Shown here: positions 45,459 through 54,880 of the stretch, piece by piece
How positions within the stretch are numbered: position 1 is the stretch's first letter
Layout: the number at the start of each line of letters is the position of its first letter
Assembly: GCA_947503155.1 (NCBI GenBank)
Contig: CANNCL010000001.1
Location: 434,001 to 498,000, forward strand
DNA length: 64,000 nucleotides
Reading direction: 5' to 3'
Source of the DNA: an uncultured Erythrobacter sp.
GTDB lineage: Bacteria > Pseudomonadota > Alphaproteobacteria > Sphingomonadales > Sphingomonadaceae
Made by a program: the position numbers and the translations under genes
Notes under the pieces: model-generated
The model's database searches: none
The model's input: the letters and a program-made list of their open reading frames with translations, nothing else
What the model was told of the DNA's origin: nothing

Positions 45459-47845
45459 CCGCGCAGTTCCGCCCCCTGTTTCGCCGCCGCTGCAATCACC
45501 TTGTCGGCAATCGCTTTCAGATCAGCATCCTTATAGCTTTTATCCTGCGGTTGCAGTGTCACTTCGATCGCCAGCGATTTTTGACCCTCGGGCACACCTT
45601 CGCCGGTGAATAGATCGAACACACTTGCATCGACGATATTCACCTTATCCGCGCCCTTTACCGCACGAACGAGATCGCCTGCCGGGAGCGTGTCTGGGAC
45701 GAGGAATGCGAAATCACGCGTAACCGCCTGCAAGGCCGGGGGCGTGAAACTTGGGCGAGCAAAACTAACTGCGCCTTTCGAAGCTTTCTTCGCCGGGATC
45801 GCATCGAGATGGATGCCCAAAGCCGCCACCGGAACGCCGATTCCAAAGGTCTTTAGCAAGCTAGGGTGAACCATCCCGAAACTGGCGATTTGGTTCTTTG
45901 GCCCCAATCGCAATGTCGCCGATTGACCGGGGTGATAGACATCACCGGCATCGCCCATAACCTGCAATTTGCCGACCGGCGCTCCCGCCGCTTCGAGCAG
46001 GTTCAGGCACATCGCCTTGGCATCAAATGCATCAAAACTTGGCGCCTTGCCGTTCTGCCAAGACCGAGGAGCGGCATCGCCCGCCATGATTGCCACTAAT
46101 GCGGGATATTCCCCGTCTGCCAAATAGCGGCGCCCAATTTCAAACAGGCTCACACTTGCTGCACCCCGGTCAAAACTGCGCCGCGCCGCTGATAGTAATC
46201 CGGGGAGCAAGGAAGGCCGCATGACCTTCAAGTCTTCGCTGATCGGATTGTCGAGCGTCCAATGTCCGCCGCCAACCGCATCGGCTTCTTCTTGCGAGAT
46301 GAACGACCATGTGATCGCCTCGTTAAGCCCGCTGCCCGCTGCTGCGCGGCGCAATTTGCGTTCCAGCTTTTGTTCTGGCGTGGCCGTAGGACGTGCGACG
46401 CCCTCCGCGCGCGGCAGAGCGACGCTTTCGACCGCATCAAGACCGTGAATGCGCACGACTTCTTCGACGAGATCCGCAGGCCCCTCTATATCGTTGCGGC
46501 GCAGTGGGCAGGTGACTTTCCCGTTTTCTGGCCAGTCCCCCGCCACGACAAAATCAAGGCTTTCGAGAATGCGTTTCTGCTCTTCGGCAGGCACATCGAC
46601 CCCGCCAAGGCGCGCCGTCAGACCGGTGTCAAACTGCACCACTTTGGCTTCGCTCGGCGGTGCGCCCGCATGGACGTCTTCGCTCGCAGTGCCGCCCGCC
46701 AGTTCAACGATAAGCCCCGTGAGCAAATCCAGACCGTCTTGCAAAAACGCCGGATCAACGCCGCGTTCAAACCGTGTCCGCGCATCGGAGGCAAGGCCAA
46801 GTGTTCGCCCCGTCACACCAATCCGGGCCGGGTGGAAATAGGCAATTTCAAGCAGAACGTCGGTCGTATCATCGGAAACACCCGAATCCTCGCCGCCCAT
46901 AATTCCGGCAATATCGTGAACCTGCACGTCATCGGCAATCACGACCATGCTGCTATCCAGCGTATAGGTCTTCTCATTCAGCGCGAGCACTTGCTCGCCA
47001 TCTTTGGCGCGCCGGGCGACGACCGCGCCGGACAATTTGGCGAGGTCATAGACATGCGCCGGACGGCCAAAGCCGAGCATCAGATAATTGGTCAGATCGA
47101 CCAGCAATGAAATTGGGCGCTGTCCCGCACTGGTCAACCGTTGCTGCATCCAATCGGGCGACGGGCCGTTTTTGACGCCTGTTATGACGCGGCCATAGAA
47201 TGCTGGGCACCCTTCTGTGTCATCGGTGCGAATGTCGACGGGGCAAGCGCCGCTCGCCTCAAACGCCGGGAAGGCGATGGGTTTCAGCGTCCCCAAACCT
47301 GCCGCCGCCAGATCGCGCGCGATACCGTAAACCCCCATACAATCGGGGCGGTTCGGCGTGATCGCAACGTCAATAATTGGCGAGGAACCGTGATAATCGG
47401 CAAAGCTGCGACCGACCGGCGCGTCACCGGGCAGTTCAATAATGCCGTCATGCTCATCGCCCAATTCCAATTCCCGGACAGAGCACATCATGCCATTGCT
47501 CTCGACCCCGCGAATGGCGCTTTTGCGAAGCTCCATTCCGTTGGACGGCACAATAGCACCCGGTTGGCCCAGCACGCCCATCATCCCAGCGCGCGCATTG
47601 GGCGCGCCGCAGACGACCTGCAGCGGATCGCCCGCGCCCGTGTCCACGGTCAGCACTTGCAGCTTGTCCGCATCGGGATGTTTGGCCGCAGTCAGCACTT
47701 TTGCGACGGTGAAGCCCGCGAGCCGCTCGGCTGGGTCCTCGACGCCCTCAACCTCAAGTCCGATCGCGTTCAGGCAATCGGTGATCTCAGACAAAGTCGC
47801 GTCTGTCTCAAGGTGATCTTTGAGCCATGTGATGGAGAACTTCAT
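45455..47845 (-). CDS. pheT: Phenylalanine-tRNA ligase beta subunit
   Basis: 796 residues, full size. N-terminal EMAP/tRNA-binding domain (about 40-145, [20 protein letters not shown]), B3/B4 editing domain around 210-370, B5 domain, the catalytic-like core, and a C-terminal ferredoxin-fold anticodon domain (about 700-796, [19 protein letters not shown]). Together with PheS it forms the alpha2beta2 enzyme. Its ATG 47845 overlaps the pheS stop by four bases. Confidence 0.96.
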   Translation of the reverse strand: MKFSITWLKDHLETDATLSEITDCLNAIGLEVEGVEDPAERLAGFTVAKVLTAAKHPDADKLQVLTVDTGAGDPLQVVCGAPNARAGMMGVLGQPGAIVPSNGMELRKSAIRGVESNGMMCSVRELELGDEHDGIIELPGDAPVGRSFADYHGSSPIIDVAITPNRPDCMGVYGIARDLAAAGLGTLKPIAFPAFEASGACPVDIRTDDTEGCPAFYGRVITGVKNGPSPDWMQQRLTSAGQRPISLLVDLTNYLMLGFGRPAHVYDLAKLSGAVVARRAKDGEQVLALNEKTYTLDSSMVVIADDVQVHDIAGIMGGEDSGVSDDTTDVLLEIAYFHPARIGVTGRTLGLASDARTRFERGVDPAFLQDGLDLLTGLIVELAGGTASEDVHAGAPPSEAKVVQFDTGLTARLGGVDVPAEEQKRILESLDFVVAGDWPENGKVTCPLRRNDIEGPADLVEEVVRIHGLDAVESVALPRAEGVARPTATPEQKLERKLRRAAAGSGLNEAITWSFISQEEADAVGGGHWTLDNPISEDLKVMRPSLLPGLLSAARRSFDRGAASVSLFEIGRRYLADGEYPALVAIMAGDAAPRSWQNGKAPSFDAFDAKAMCLNLLEAAGAPVGKLQVMGDAGDVYHPGQSATLRLGPKNQIASFGMVHPSLLKTFGIGVPVAALGIHLDAIPAKKASKGAVSFARPSFTPPALQAVTRDFAFLVPDTLPAGDLVRAVKGADKVNIVDASVFDLFTGEGVPEGQKSLAIEVTLQPQDKSYKDADLKAIADKVIAAAAKQGAELRG

Positions 47846-49050
47846 GCGCGCGCTCCTACACCAGCGGAAAGCGTCGGCTGATCATAGGGCGAGAAGCCGT
47901 AATGCGAGAGCCAGCGCGGGTCGCCGTCAAAGAAAGCCCGCAGATCGTTCATCCCATATTTCAGCATCGCAATCCGGTCGATGCCGAGGCCAAAGGCAAA
48001 GCCCTGATATTCATCCGGATCAACGCCCGCAAATTCGAGCACACGGCGATTGACCATCCCGCTGCCGCCCAGCTCCATCCAATCATGGCCCGGCGCATCG
48101 CCGTGCCCGCCAACAACGCGGCGGTCGCCTTCATTGGCATAGCCCACGTCAAATTCGACGCTGGGTTCGGTGAAGGGGAAGTAGGATGGGCGCAGGCGCA
48201 AGGTGATATCTTCGCGCTCAAAGAAAGCCTTGAAGAACGTTTCCAGCGTCCATTTGAGGTGGCCGAGATGGATGTCGCGGTCGATCACCAACCCCTCCAC
48301 CTGGTGGAACATCGGCGTATGGGTCGCATCACTGTCAGATCGGTAAACCCGGCCCGGTGCGATGATGCGGATCGGAGCGCCCTGCTCCTTCATGCTGCGG
48401 ATTTGCACAGGAGAGGTGTGGGTTCTCAATAGCATTTTTTTGGGGCCTACCGCTTCGCTACTTGAGGCCCGATTTTTTGGGTCTACCGCTTCGCTACTTG
48501 AGGCCTGATTTTTCTGGCCTATCGCTTCACTACTTGAGGCCGGGTTGCCACCATCAGCCGCAGCATCAGGAAAATAGAACGTGTCGTGCATCGCGCGCGC
48601 CGGATGGCTTTCATCCATGTTGAGCGCGGTGAAATTGTGCCAGTCATCCTCAATCTCTGGGCCAGTAGCGACGGCAAAACCGAGATCGGCGAAAATCTCC
48701 GCCAATTCATCCATCACTTGGCTGACCGGGTGGACCGAACCGCTGGGCATTTCTGGCGCAGGCAGCGTCAGATCAATCGTTTCGCTGGCCAATTGCGCTT
48801 CGAGCGCGGCGCTTTCCAATTGCGCTTTCTTGGCATCAATCGCACTGGCCACTTCGCCGCGCATTGCTTGGATCGCGGGGGCCGCTTCTTTGCGCTCATC
48901 GGGGCTCATGCCGCCCAAGGTCTTCAGCGCAAGGCTCACCCAGCCTTTCTTGCCGAGGGCCGAAACGCGCTGCTCCTCCAACGCCTCCAACGATGCGGCT
49001 GATGCGATTGCGTCCAGCGTAACTTGTTTTTGGGATGTCAGTTCGGTCAT
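47842..49050 (-). CDS. pheS: Phenylalanine-tRNA ligase alpha subunit with repeat insertion
   Basis: 402 residues versus about 330-365 in relatives. The N-terminal coiled coil (1-95) and class II catalytic core are present: motif 1 near [34 protein letters not shown], motif 2 [21 protein letters not shown] and motif 3 [14 protein letters not shown]. Between [13 protein letters not shown] and KMLLRTHTS, where others have only a few residues, there are three copies of a 12-residue unit (Asn-x-Ala-Ser-Ser-Ser-Glu-Ala-x-x-x-Lys). Active-site motifs are unaffected, so the enzyme is probably active with an extended surface loop. Confidence 0.95.
   Translation of the reverse strand: MTELTSQKQVTLDAIASAASLEALEEQRVSALGKKGWVSLALKTLGGMSPDERKEAAPAIQAMRGEVASAIDAKKAQLESAALEAQLASETIDLTLPAPEMPSGSVHPVSQVMDELAEIFADLGFAVATGPEIEDDWHNFTALNMDESHPARAMHDTFYFPDAAADGGNPASSSEAIGQKNQASSSEAVDPKNRASSSEAVGPKKMLLRTHTSPVQIRSMKEQGAPIRIIAPGRVYRSDSDATHTPMFHQVEGLVIDRDIHLGHLKWTLETFFKAFFEREDITLRLRPSYFPFTEPSVEFDVGYANEGDRRVVGGHGDAPGHDWMELGGSGMVNRRVLEFAGVDPDEYQGFAFGLGIDRIAMLKYGMNDLRAFFDGDPRWLSHYGFSPYDQPTLSAGVGARA
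48436..48543 (-). repeat. Three tandem 36-bp palindromic units inside pheS
   Basis: Units begin near 48436, 48472 and 48508, offset exactly 36 bases. Each holds the core GGCCT...AGGCC (GGYCTACCGCTTCGCTACTT on the plus strand), so the ends are inverted. The first two are nearly identical and the third has a few changes. The insert keeps the pheS frame and adds 36 residues. Confidence 0.85.
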
Positions 49051-49158
49051 GATTTGCCTGCTTGGGGCCTAGCTTAAGTAAGCGGGTCCGCTAGCGTCAA
49101 TTGCGCCCACTTGCAAAGCCGCAATCTGCGCGGCGATATTGCGACCAATATTAGCCGG

Positions 49159-50076
49159 TCAGGTTTTGCCAGCCGACGGGTCATGCAAGCCCTGCACCGC
49201 CTCGCCCGCGACCGCCATCCGAGCGCGCGCCGCAGCGACCAGGAACGGCTTATCAAGTTTGGCGTAAGCGGTCGGCGCCATTCCCATGAAGCGTTTGAAA
49301 TCACGCACGAAATGCGCTTGATCGTGATATTGATAATCAAGCGTGCTGAGCCATTTAAGCGAAGGATCAAGCATGAATTGTGCAAGGCTGCGCAGGAAAC
49401 GCTGACGCCGCATCAGCAATTTGGGCGTGAAGCCAAAGGCGCGTTTCGACAAACGTTCCAGCGAACGGACATTCATTCCAACCCGGTCTGCAAGATCGCC
49501 GACCGTTGCAAGTTCAGGATCAACCAAAGCAGCGTTGATCCGGGTGATCGCGTCGATCCCGCGAGTGCTAGCGGGAAGATTGGCTGCAATCGCGGCCATG
49601 TGACTTTCGATGATCTCCAGCTCTTCGGCAAAGCCCGCACCGCCCGACTCCATTACCTCAGAAAGCGCGCTCGCAAGCGGCCGGAGCGCCGCAAATGCAG
49701 CATCTTTATGCCCGTCTGCCGTGCGGTCTGCATAATCGCTTGCCGGGGCGTCAATCAGCGCCGCCCAACCAAGCGGCATCAATCCGATCCCCCAGCTTCG
49801 CCCTGACGTAATGCGAAATCGGTTTGCTTTGCTGGTCGGTCCCGTCGCCGAAAAAGCCGGCGAAATTCTCAGCGGCTCCTCGCCAATCGCCGACCGCGCC
49901 CATCCCTGCGGCATGAAACGCAGATTGGGCCATTCGGGATGGAGGTAATCTTCCAGCACCGGCTCAGACGGCGAGGCGACAGCTTGGGTGCAATAATAGG
50001 TCGTCACAAAGGGCGTGAGCTCTACGCTGGGAAGCGCAAAGCGGACTGTGATCGCATTCCCTGTCTCAGCATGCAT
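49159..50076 (-). CDS. AraC-family transcriptional regulator (paralogue A)
   Basis: 305 residues. N-terminal domain of about 170 residues without a recognised ligand fold; C-terminal AraC HTH with VGDLADRVGMNVRSLERLSKRAFGFTPK and the second helix pair ending DYQYHDQAHFVRDFKRFMGMAP. About 40% by eye identical in the DNA-binding part to the next gene, with which it is tandem. Target and inducer unknown. ATG at 50076. Confidence 0.85.
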   Translation of the reverse strand: MHAETGNAITVRFALPSVELTPFVTTYYCTQAVASPSEPVLEDYLHPEWPNLRFMPQGWARSAIGEEPLRISPAFSATGPTSKANRFRITSGRSWGIGLMPLGWAALIDAPASDYADRTADGHKDAAFAALRPLASALSEVMESGGAGFAEELEIIESHMAAIAANLPASTRGIDAITRINAALVDPELATVGDLADRVGMNVRSLERLSKRAFGFTPKLLMRRQRFLRSLAQFMLDPSLKWLSTLDYQYHDQAHFVRDFKRFMGMAPTAYAKLDKPFLVAAARARMAVAGEAVQGLHDPSAGKT

Positions 50077-50182
50077 CGCGCGCTAACCGAATTCCTGATT
50101 ATTGGGCCGAATGGCCAGACACTTAAGTCTAAGGAAGCGTGCAGGAAACTGCAAATTTCAACCGCCCTATTCGGCCCGCAAC

Positions 50183-51121
50183 CTATAGTTCTTCAAAGCG
50201 AACCGGCTCATCCAAGGTCTGGGCCGCGCTGCCCCAAACCCGTGCCCGTGCCTCCATAAAGGACGCCAAAATTGGGTGATCGAGCGCCGCATATTTGCTC
50301 GGCGTCATCGTCATGAATTGGGTGAATTCACGCGTGAATTGTGCCTGATCGTGATACTCACCATCCATTGCTTCGGTCCAGCGCGCGCCTTGGTGCAGCA
50401 TGAAACTTGTCAGGCTGCGCATAAACCGTTGCCGCCGCAGCAGCAGTTTGGGCGAAAACCCGAAATAGCGATGGCACATCCGTTCAAGCGTCCGGATGCT
50501 CATCCCGCATTCTGCGGCCAGATCACCCACCACAATATGCTCCCCGCCAACCAATGCGGTGTGGATTCGCGTGATTTTGTTCTCGTCGCGATTGGGCTGC
50601 ATCAGCCGCTCAAGAGTTTCGGTCAAGAACGCCAATTGTTCCTCAGTAGAAACCGAGGGATCGCATAGCACCTCAGACAGGCAATCGAATTTCTCAAAGA
50701 CCGGATGCGACGCCCCATCACAAACAGTGTTGGTCAAATCCCGTGCATCAGCATCAACAAACCGCGCCCACCCAAGCGGCAGAAACCCAATGCCCCACAT
50801 CCGCGTCGTGCCAAGCTCAAATTCGCAAGGCAGTGAGCTTGGTCCGGTTGCGTTGAAACGCGCATTTTCGACCAAAGATTCGCCGATCTTTGCGCGCGGG
50901 GCCGTATTACCAAAGAAGCGGATATTGCCCCATTCTGGTTGCAGAAAATCGTGGAGCGTGCCCCCTTCTTCGCAATCAAGAGCGAGTTGATAGAAGGTCG
51001 TAAAGCAGCCGTTGAATTGCGGAGGCGGCGTGTAAAAGCGGCTGCGCACCGAATAATGCGCCTCTTCATTCACCGAATGATTTTCAGCTTTGACGCTGAA
51101 TGTGCCTGACTCGTTCCCCAT
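50183..51121 (-). CDS. AraC-family transcriptional regulator (paralogue B)
   Basis: 312 residues from ATG 51121. Same architecture as paralogue A: a long N-terminal domain with EWGNIRFFGNTAPRAKIGES (matching HPEWPNLRFMPQGWAR in A) and a C-terminal HTH with VGDLAAECGMSIRTLERMCHRYFGFSPKLLLRRQRF. Probably arose by tandem duplication. No regulated gene is adjacent except pheS/rplT on the same strand. Role unknown. Confidence 0.85.
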   Translation of the reverse strand: MGNESGTFSVKAENHSVNEEAHYSVRSRFYTPPPQFNGCFTTFYQLALDCEEGGTLHDFLQPEWGNIRFFGNTAPRAKIGESLVENARFNATGPSSLPCEFELGTTRMWGIGFLPLGWARFVDADARDLTNTVCDGASHPVFEKFDCLSEVLCDPSVSTEEQLAFLTETLERLMQPNRDENKITRIHTALVGGEHIVVGDLAAECGMSIRTLERMCHRYFGFSPKLLLRRQRFMRSLTSFMLHQGARWTEAMDGEYHDQAQFTREFTQFMTMTPSKYAALDHPILASFMEARARVWGSAAQTLDEPVRFEEL

Positions 51122-51204
51122 CGGCAATGTGTGGCGGAAATGGCGAAGACATACAAGGATCGTGGCGAGTTCTTACAAAAGTGACAGGGGCCAAGCGAAA
51201 GCAC

Positions 51205-51250
51205 AAAAGCAAAGGGCCCCGGCACGGTTTCCCATGCCAAGGCCCCTTTG
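51205..51250 (-). terminator. Terminator of rplT
   Basis: On the minus strand AAAGGGGCC...GGCCCTTT forms an imperfect stem of about 15 pairs with a loop near GGGAAACC and a short T-rich tail (GCTTTTGTG). It lies about 85 bases after the rplT stop. Confidence 0.65.
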
Positions 51251-51332
51251 ATTTGATGTCATATCAGCGGCGCCGCGCTGTAGGAAAGCGCAAATGCACC
51301 GGCATTTGACCGGCGTTTGACCGCCGTTTGAA

Positions 51333-51692
51333 TTACGCTGGAAGCGCAGCTTTCGCCTGAGCGATAACCGTTTTGAAAGCAGCGCTTTCATTCATGGCAA
51401 GATCAGCCATGACCTTACGATCAAGCTCAATCCCGGCCAGCTTCACACCGTGCATGAATTGCGAATAGGTCAGACCTTCTTCGCGCACAGCAGCGTTGAT
51501 CCGTTGAATCCACAGAGCGCGGAAGTTGCGCTTATTGATCCGGCGATCGCGATACGCATATTGACCGGCCTTTTCGACCGCTTGGCGCGCAATGCGAATG
51601 GTGTTTTTACGGCGACCGCGAAAGCCCTTGGCTTGTTCGAGTAACCGTTTGTGTTTCTGGCGCGTGGTGACGCCGCGTTTAATGCGAGGCAT
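51333..51692 (-). CDS. rplT: 50S ribosomal protein L20
   Basis: 119 residues, standard size. [20 protein letters not shown] and the helix [21 protein letters not shown] match L20. L20 binds 23S rRNA and in many bacteria represses its own operon. It is downstream of rpmI across a 119-base intercistronic region holding a very strong hairpin (51723-51802). Confidence 0.97.
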   Translation of the reverse strand: MPRIKRGVTTRQKHKRLLEQAKGFRGRRKNTIRIARQAVEKAGQYAYRDRRINKRNFRALWIQRINAAVREEGLTYSQFMHGVKLAGIELDRKVMADLAMNESAAFKTVIAQAKAALPA

Positions 51693-51722
51693 ATTCGTAA
51701 ATCCTTCGTTCTACTTCGGGTG

Positions 51723-51802
51723 CCTAGCCTGCCCTCGCCCCCGCCCTTCCGCCCTTGAGGATACAATTCCGGGTGGAAGGGCGGGGGCGAGGGTAGGCTA
51801 GG
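51723..51802. repeat. Long inverted repeat between rpmI and rplT
   Basis: 28-base arms, 51723-51750 and 51775-51802, match at 27 of 28 positions when reverse-complemented, with a 24-base loop that itself begins GCCC and ends GGGT. The arms are C-rich on the plus strand. There is no T-run, so it is not a simple terminator. It may uncouple rpmI and rplT or be a mobile palindromic element. Confidence 0.8.
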
Positions 51803-51811
51803 CCGTTCAAA

Positions 51812-52015
51812 TCATGAAAGCCCGTAAGGCGCCCATTGTTTGATCGTCCGAGCATCGGGATCCGAGGCAACAGACGTGCCGCGGTTTTGGCGGATATACT
51901 TCGCATTGTGGCTCATCAAACGGTGACGCTTACCAGCGACGCCGTGCTTGACCTTGCCAGTTGCGGTGATTTTGAAGCGTTTCTTCACACCGCTTTTGGT
52001 CTTTAGCTTAGGCAT
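51812..52015 (-). CDS. rpmI: 50S ribosomal protein L35
   Basis: 67 residues, [20 protein letters not shown] and [15 protein letters not shown] are diagnostic. ATG 52015 stands six bases after AAGGAG; an ATG at 52021 is too close. infC, the usual upstream partner in enterics, is absent, so rpmI-rplT is a two-gene unit with its own promoter. Confidence 0.96.
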   Translation of the reverse strand: MPKLKTKSGVKKRFKITATGKVKHGVAGKRHRLMSHNAKYIRQNRGTSVASDPDARTIKQWAPYGLS

Positions 52016-52106
52016 TTTCATCTCCTTATCAGGGACACATTGGACCAGCCCTGGCAGCCTTTATCGCCAGGCCGGACTCGAAACTTACGCGTCGTTGAAG
52101 GACGCG

Positions 52107-52134
52107 CACATACCGATTTCGCTGTGCTTTGCAA
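52107..52134 (-). promoter_or_regulatory. Candidate promoter of rpmI-rplT
   Basis: On the minus strand TTGCAA (-35) at 52134-52129, a 16-base spacer and TATGTG (-10) at 52112-52107, 92 bases before the rpmI start. Fits the type of promoter seen in alphaproteobacterial ribosomal genes. Sequence-based only. Confidence 0.45.
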
Positions 52135-52494
52135 GCGATGTTGTCGGTTTCCGGCGCGTGTTTTGGTCTGATATCCTCGGGCCTTGCGGCCCTGCGGGCG
52201 GCCGGTCGGCCTTGCGGATCGCTGTGCGATCCGAGTTTTGCGAATCGCGCCTGCTGTTCTCCTGCCCTGTCCGGCCCAGCCCCGCTCAGACCCGCCCGGC
52301 CTGACACACCTGACACACTGTCTAGGGGGAGAAAACATCTCTGCGCCGCCAGTCTGCTCAGCGCCGCCATTTGCCGCGATCAGCAAGTCGTCCCAAAACA
52401 GCGAAGAAAAGGCGGCAAACATGGCGGGTTTTATGGCGAATCGCCGCCGTGTAGGAAAATGAAATGCCCGCGCTCAAAGCGGCCCTCTCAGCAT
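52135..52494. other. 360-base intergenic region with hairpin and tandem 9-mer
   Basis: No gene recognised between rpmI and the AIG2-like gene. It holds a perfect 8-bp stem CGGATCGC/GCGATCCG with a three-base loop at 52215-52233, GC-rich GGCC repeats around it (52180-52215) and two copies of CCTGACACA at 52300-52317. Confidence 0.4.
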
Positions 52495-52929
52495 TCAGCG
52501 GCCCGTAAAACACGCCCGCCCGGTTTCCTTCAGCCACTCGGCAAAATTTCCGCTGGCAATGGCCTCTGCCCCCGGCGGCAGGTCGGCGGTCCAGATGTAA
52601 GCATCCGCCTGTGTGTCGCCGTACCCGTCCCAGCCATCGACGCTGATCGCTTGCCGGGTGTAATCCGCCCCTTCAAACGCATCGACCGCCGCAATATCGA
52701 CCTCAGATGCCTCATGGATGGCGCCGTGAATGACGGCCGAATACCGCGCCTGTGTCAGAATTAAAGCCGGGTGCCAGCCCGTATCCGTAGGGATCGCATA
52801 AAGCGCGCCCTGCACCGTCGCAGGCGCGCCCAGTCCAAGCCCGCGCAGAAACGGCCAATCGCCGCCATCAGGGCCGAGCCCTTCTTGCAGGACGCCGTAG
52901 AAGAAGAGGTGATTGGGCATCGCAGCCAT
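52495..52929 (-). CDS. Gamma-glutamylcyclotransferase-like (AIG2) protein
   Basis: 144 residues. The family loop is FFYGVLQEGLGP (YGTL-like) near residue 9, and the catalytic Glu is in AVDAFEGADYTRQAISV near 85. Proteins of this fold cleave gamma-glutamyl or gamma-glutamylamine bonds. Two in-frame ATGs (52929, 52920). It follows the hisN-type gene by two bases and is likely translated with it. Confidence 0.85.
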   Translation of the reverse strand: MAAMPNHLFFYGVLQEGLGPDGGDWPFLRGLGLGAPATVQGALYAIPTDTGWHPALILTQARYSAVIHGAIHEASEVDIAAVDAFEGADYTRQAISVDGWDGYGDTQADAYIWTADLPPGAEAIASGNFAEWLKETGRACFTGR

Positions 52930-52931
52930 TG

Positions 52932-53699
52932 TTAGCCCATCGCCTCCAGCGCTTCTTCCAATCGCGCCGGTTCGCCCAGCGCCAGCACGCTGCCATCAGA
53001 ATTGGCGTCCAGCGGGTTCCCCTGCCAATCGCTCATCAAGCCGCCCGCGCCCTCTACAATGGGGACCAAGGCGGCGTAATCATACAGTTTCAGCCCCGCC
53101 TCGCAGACGACATCCAAATGGCCGCCCGCCAACAGGCCGTAATTGTAGCAATCGCCGCCCCATACCACGATCTGCGATGTCCGCGCGGCCAGCGACATGA
53201 ACGCGCCCGCTTGATCATCGGTGAAATATTGCGGACCAGAAGAGGCGATAGTGGCGTCGGACAGCTCCTTACATGCGCGTGTGCGCACGGGTTTGCCGTT
53301 AAACGTCGTGCCCTCCCCAATTTGCCCGACCCACCGTTCACCCGCAATCGGTTGGTCAATCACGCCCAGCACCGGCCAGCCGTCCTGCATAAGCGATATG
53401 AGTGTGCCGAAAATCGGACGCCCGGCCATGAAACTGATCGTGCCATCAATCGGGTCGAGCACCCATTGCCGCCCGGCCCCTTCGTTGCGCGTGCCGTATT
53501 CCTCGCCAATGATCCCGTCATCCGGGCGGCATTCTTCGATGATTGCGCGCATTGCCGCCTCTGCGGCGCGATCTGCCTGTGTCACGGGCGATTTGTCCGC
53601 CTTGCGTTCCTGCGTCCAATCACCGCGGAAAAACGGGCGGATGGCGGCGCCTGCGGCATCGGCAAGGCGGCTTGCAAGAGCCATGTCAGCAGGTGTCAT
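52932..53699 (-). CDS. hisN: Inositol monophosphatase family protein (histidinol-phosphatase HisN-like)
   Basis: 255 residues from ATG 53699. Metal-binding motifs are IGEEYG, DPIDGTISFMAG and the C-terminal WGGDCYNYGLLAGGHLDV. In alphaproteobacteria this subfamily includes the histidinol-phosphate phosphatase HisN; generic inositol monophosphatase cannot be excluded without histidine genes nearby. The frame continues open upstream to 54173 but overlaps the divergent AraC-type gene, and no ribosome site supports it. Confidence 0.82.
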   Translation of the reverse strand: MTPADMALASRLADAAGAAIRPFFRGDWTQERKADKSPVTQADRAAEAAMRAIIEECRPDDGIIGEEYGTRNEGAGRQWVLDPIDGTISFMAGRPIFGTLISLMQDGWPVLGVIDQPIAGERWVGQIGEGTTFNGKPVRTRACKELSDATIASSGPQYFTDDQAGAFMSLAARTSQIVVWGGDCYNYGLLAGGHLDVVCEAGLKLYDYAALVPIVEGAGGLMSDWQGNPLDANSDGSVLALGEPARLEEALEAMG

Positions 53700-53864
53700 T
53701 CCGGGGTTCTTTCTGGCCCAAGAGCCGTTTGATTTTCCGGCCCTCAGGCCTTTTGGGATCAAAGCGCAATTTTGTCGGTTTAGACCTAGTCCCTGCGCAA
53801 ATAACCCGCCACTCAATTTGCAATACAGATGACAGAATGCCGCCAATAGGGCAGAATTGGAACT

Positions 53865-54857
53865 ATGGGTCACAACACCGGAAAACCGGGCAACAAAAAA
53901 GATTTCACAGGCACCGCAGTGTTCCGTTCGGCAACCGGCTCGACGGAAGACGGCGTTCCGCTCGCGCTGAATCGTCAAGCGGATCCGCGCATTCGGCCAT
54001 GGGCCGCGCGCGCGATGGTCGCCTATGCGTATGAGCGCGAAAACACCATGATCTATGGCCAATTGTGCAATGACAGCGCCTATCTGCGCTGCGCCGTGGG
54101 CGTTGATTGGACGGCGGGCACGGCGGATGGCCCGATGGAATTGCGGGATGAGACATTCCTTTGCGGTCAACATTCCGCCGTTATGCCGCTGCGCTATAGT
54201 GGCGGGATCAAAGTGGCGGGATTGATGTTGAGGCCGGGCGCGCTGCGCGCTTTGTTCGGCGTGAATGACGCAAAGATGCTAAACCGGATCACCCGGATTG
54301 ACGCCGCCGGAATTCCCGACCGCGAAATCACCGGCCTGTTCAATCTCGATCTAGAGCCTCCGGAATGGCTAGAGGCGATCGAAGGGTGGCTGGCGGATTA
54401 TGTGACGCGCAAGGGTATCGCCCCGCCAGAGCCGTTGTCGCAAGCATTAGAATTGCAGGCCTTTGTCGATCCCAACCGGTTGCTCAGCGAATTTGCCGAA
54501 GAACAAGGCGTGTCGCCGCGCACGGTGGAACGCGTGGCCAAGCGTGATTTCGGCCTGACCCCCAAACAGATCATGCGCCGCGCACGGATTTTGGATTTGG
54601 CCGCACAATTATGCGGGGTTGCCGATGATGCGGAAGAAGATGATTTCTTGCTCCGCTTCTTCGATCAGGCGCATCAGATCCGCGAATTTCACACATTCTT
54701 CGCAATGACGCCGGGCGAGTTTCAGACCAAGCGGTCCGAATTGCTAACCCTTAGCCTGGAAATCAGACAGGCGCGGCGATTGGAATTGCTGGACCGGATT
54801 CGGCCCGGCGCGATCAGGCCGTGGATGCGCCGCACCCTGTTGGATGCGGCGGAATAG
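53865..54857 (+). CDS. AraC-like helix-turn-helix regulator
   Basis: 330 residues. N-terminal domain with VAGLMLRPGALRALFGV, which is the AraC-family DUF6597-type region, and a C-terminal HTH with RLLSEFAEEQGVSPRTVERVAKRDFGLTPKQI and HQIREFHTFFAMTPGEF. Less like the two neighbours at 49159-51121 than they are like each other. Divergent from hisN over 165 bases. Target unknown. Confidence 0.8.
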   Translation: MGHNTGKPGNKKDFTGTAVFRSATGSTEDGVPLALNRQADPRIRPWAARAMVAYAYERENTMIYGQLCNDSAYLRCAVGVDWTAGTADGPMELRDETFLCGQHSAVMPLRYSGGIKVAGLMLRPGALRALFGVNDAKMLNRITRIDAAGIPDREITGLFNLDLEPPEWLEAIEGWLADYVTRKGIAPPEPLSQALELQAFVDPNRLLSEFAEEQGVSPRTVERVAKRDFGLTPKQIMRRARILDLAAQLCGVADDAEEDDFLLRFFDQAHQIREFHTFFAMTPGEFQTKRSELLTLSLEIRQARRLELLDRIRPGAIRPWMRRTLLDAAE

Positions 54858-54880
54858 GCAAAGCGGCCGGAGCCTATGGC

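Noticed and set aside
46262-47110. 282-codon plus-strand open frame inside pheT
   Set aside because: Antisense of a well-defined pheT with all domains; no start signal and no known protein look.
48436-48543. CRISPR or frameshift error in pheS
   Set aside because: Units are directly adjacent, 36 bases each, and the frame is kept throughout; the surrounding synthetase motifs are intact.
52129-52764. 211-codon plus frame before and across the AIG2-like gene
   Set aside because: It lies opposite a recognised protein and in a GC-rich intergenic region; no family pattern.
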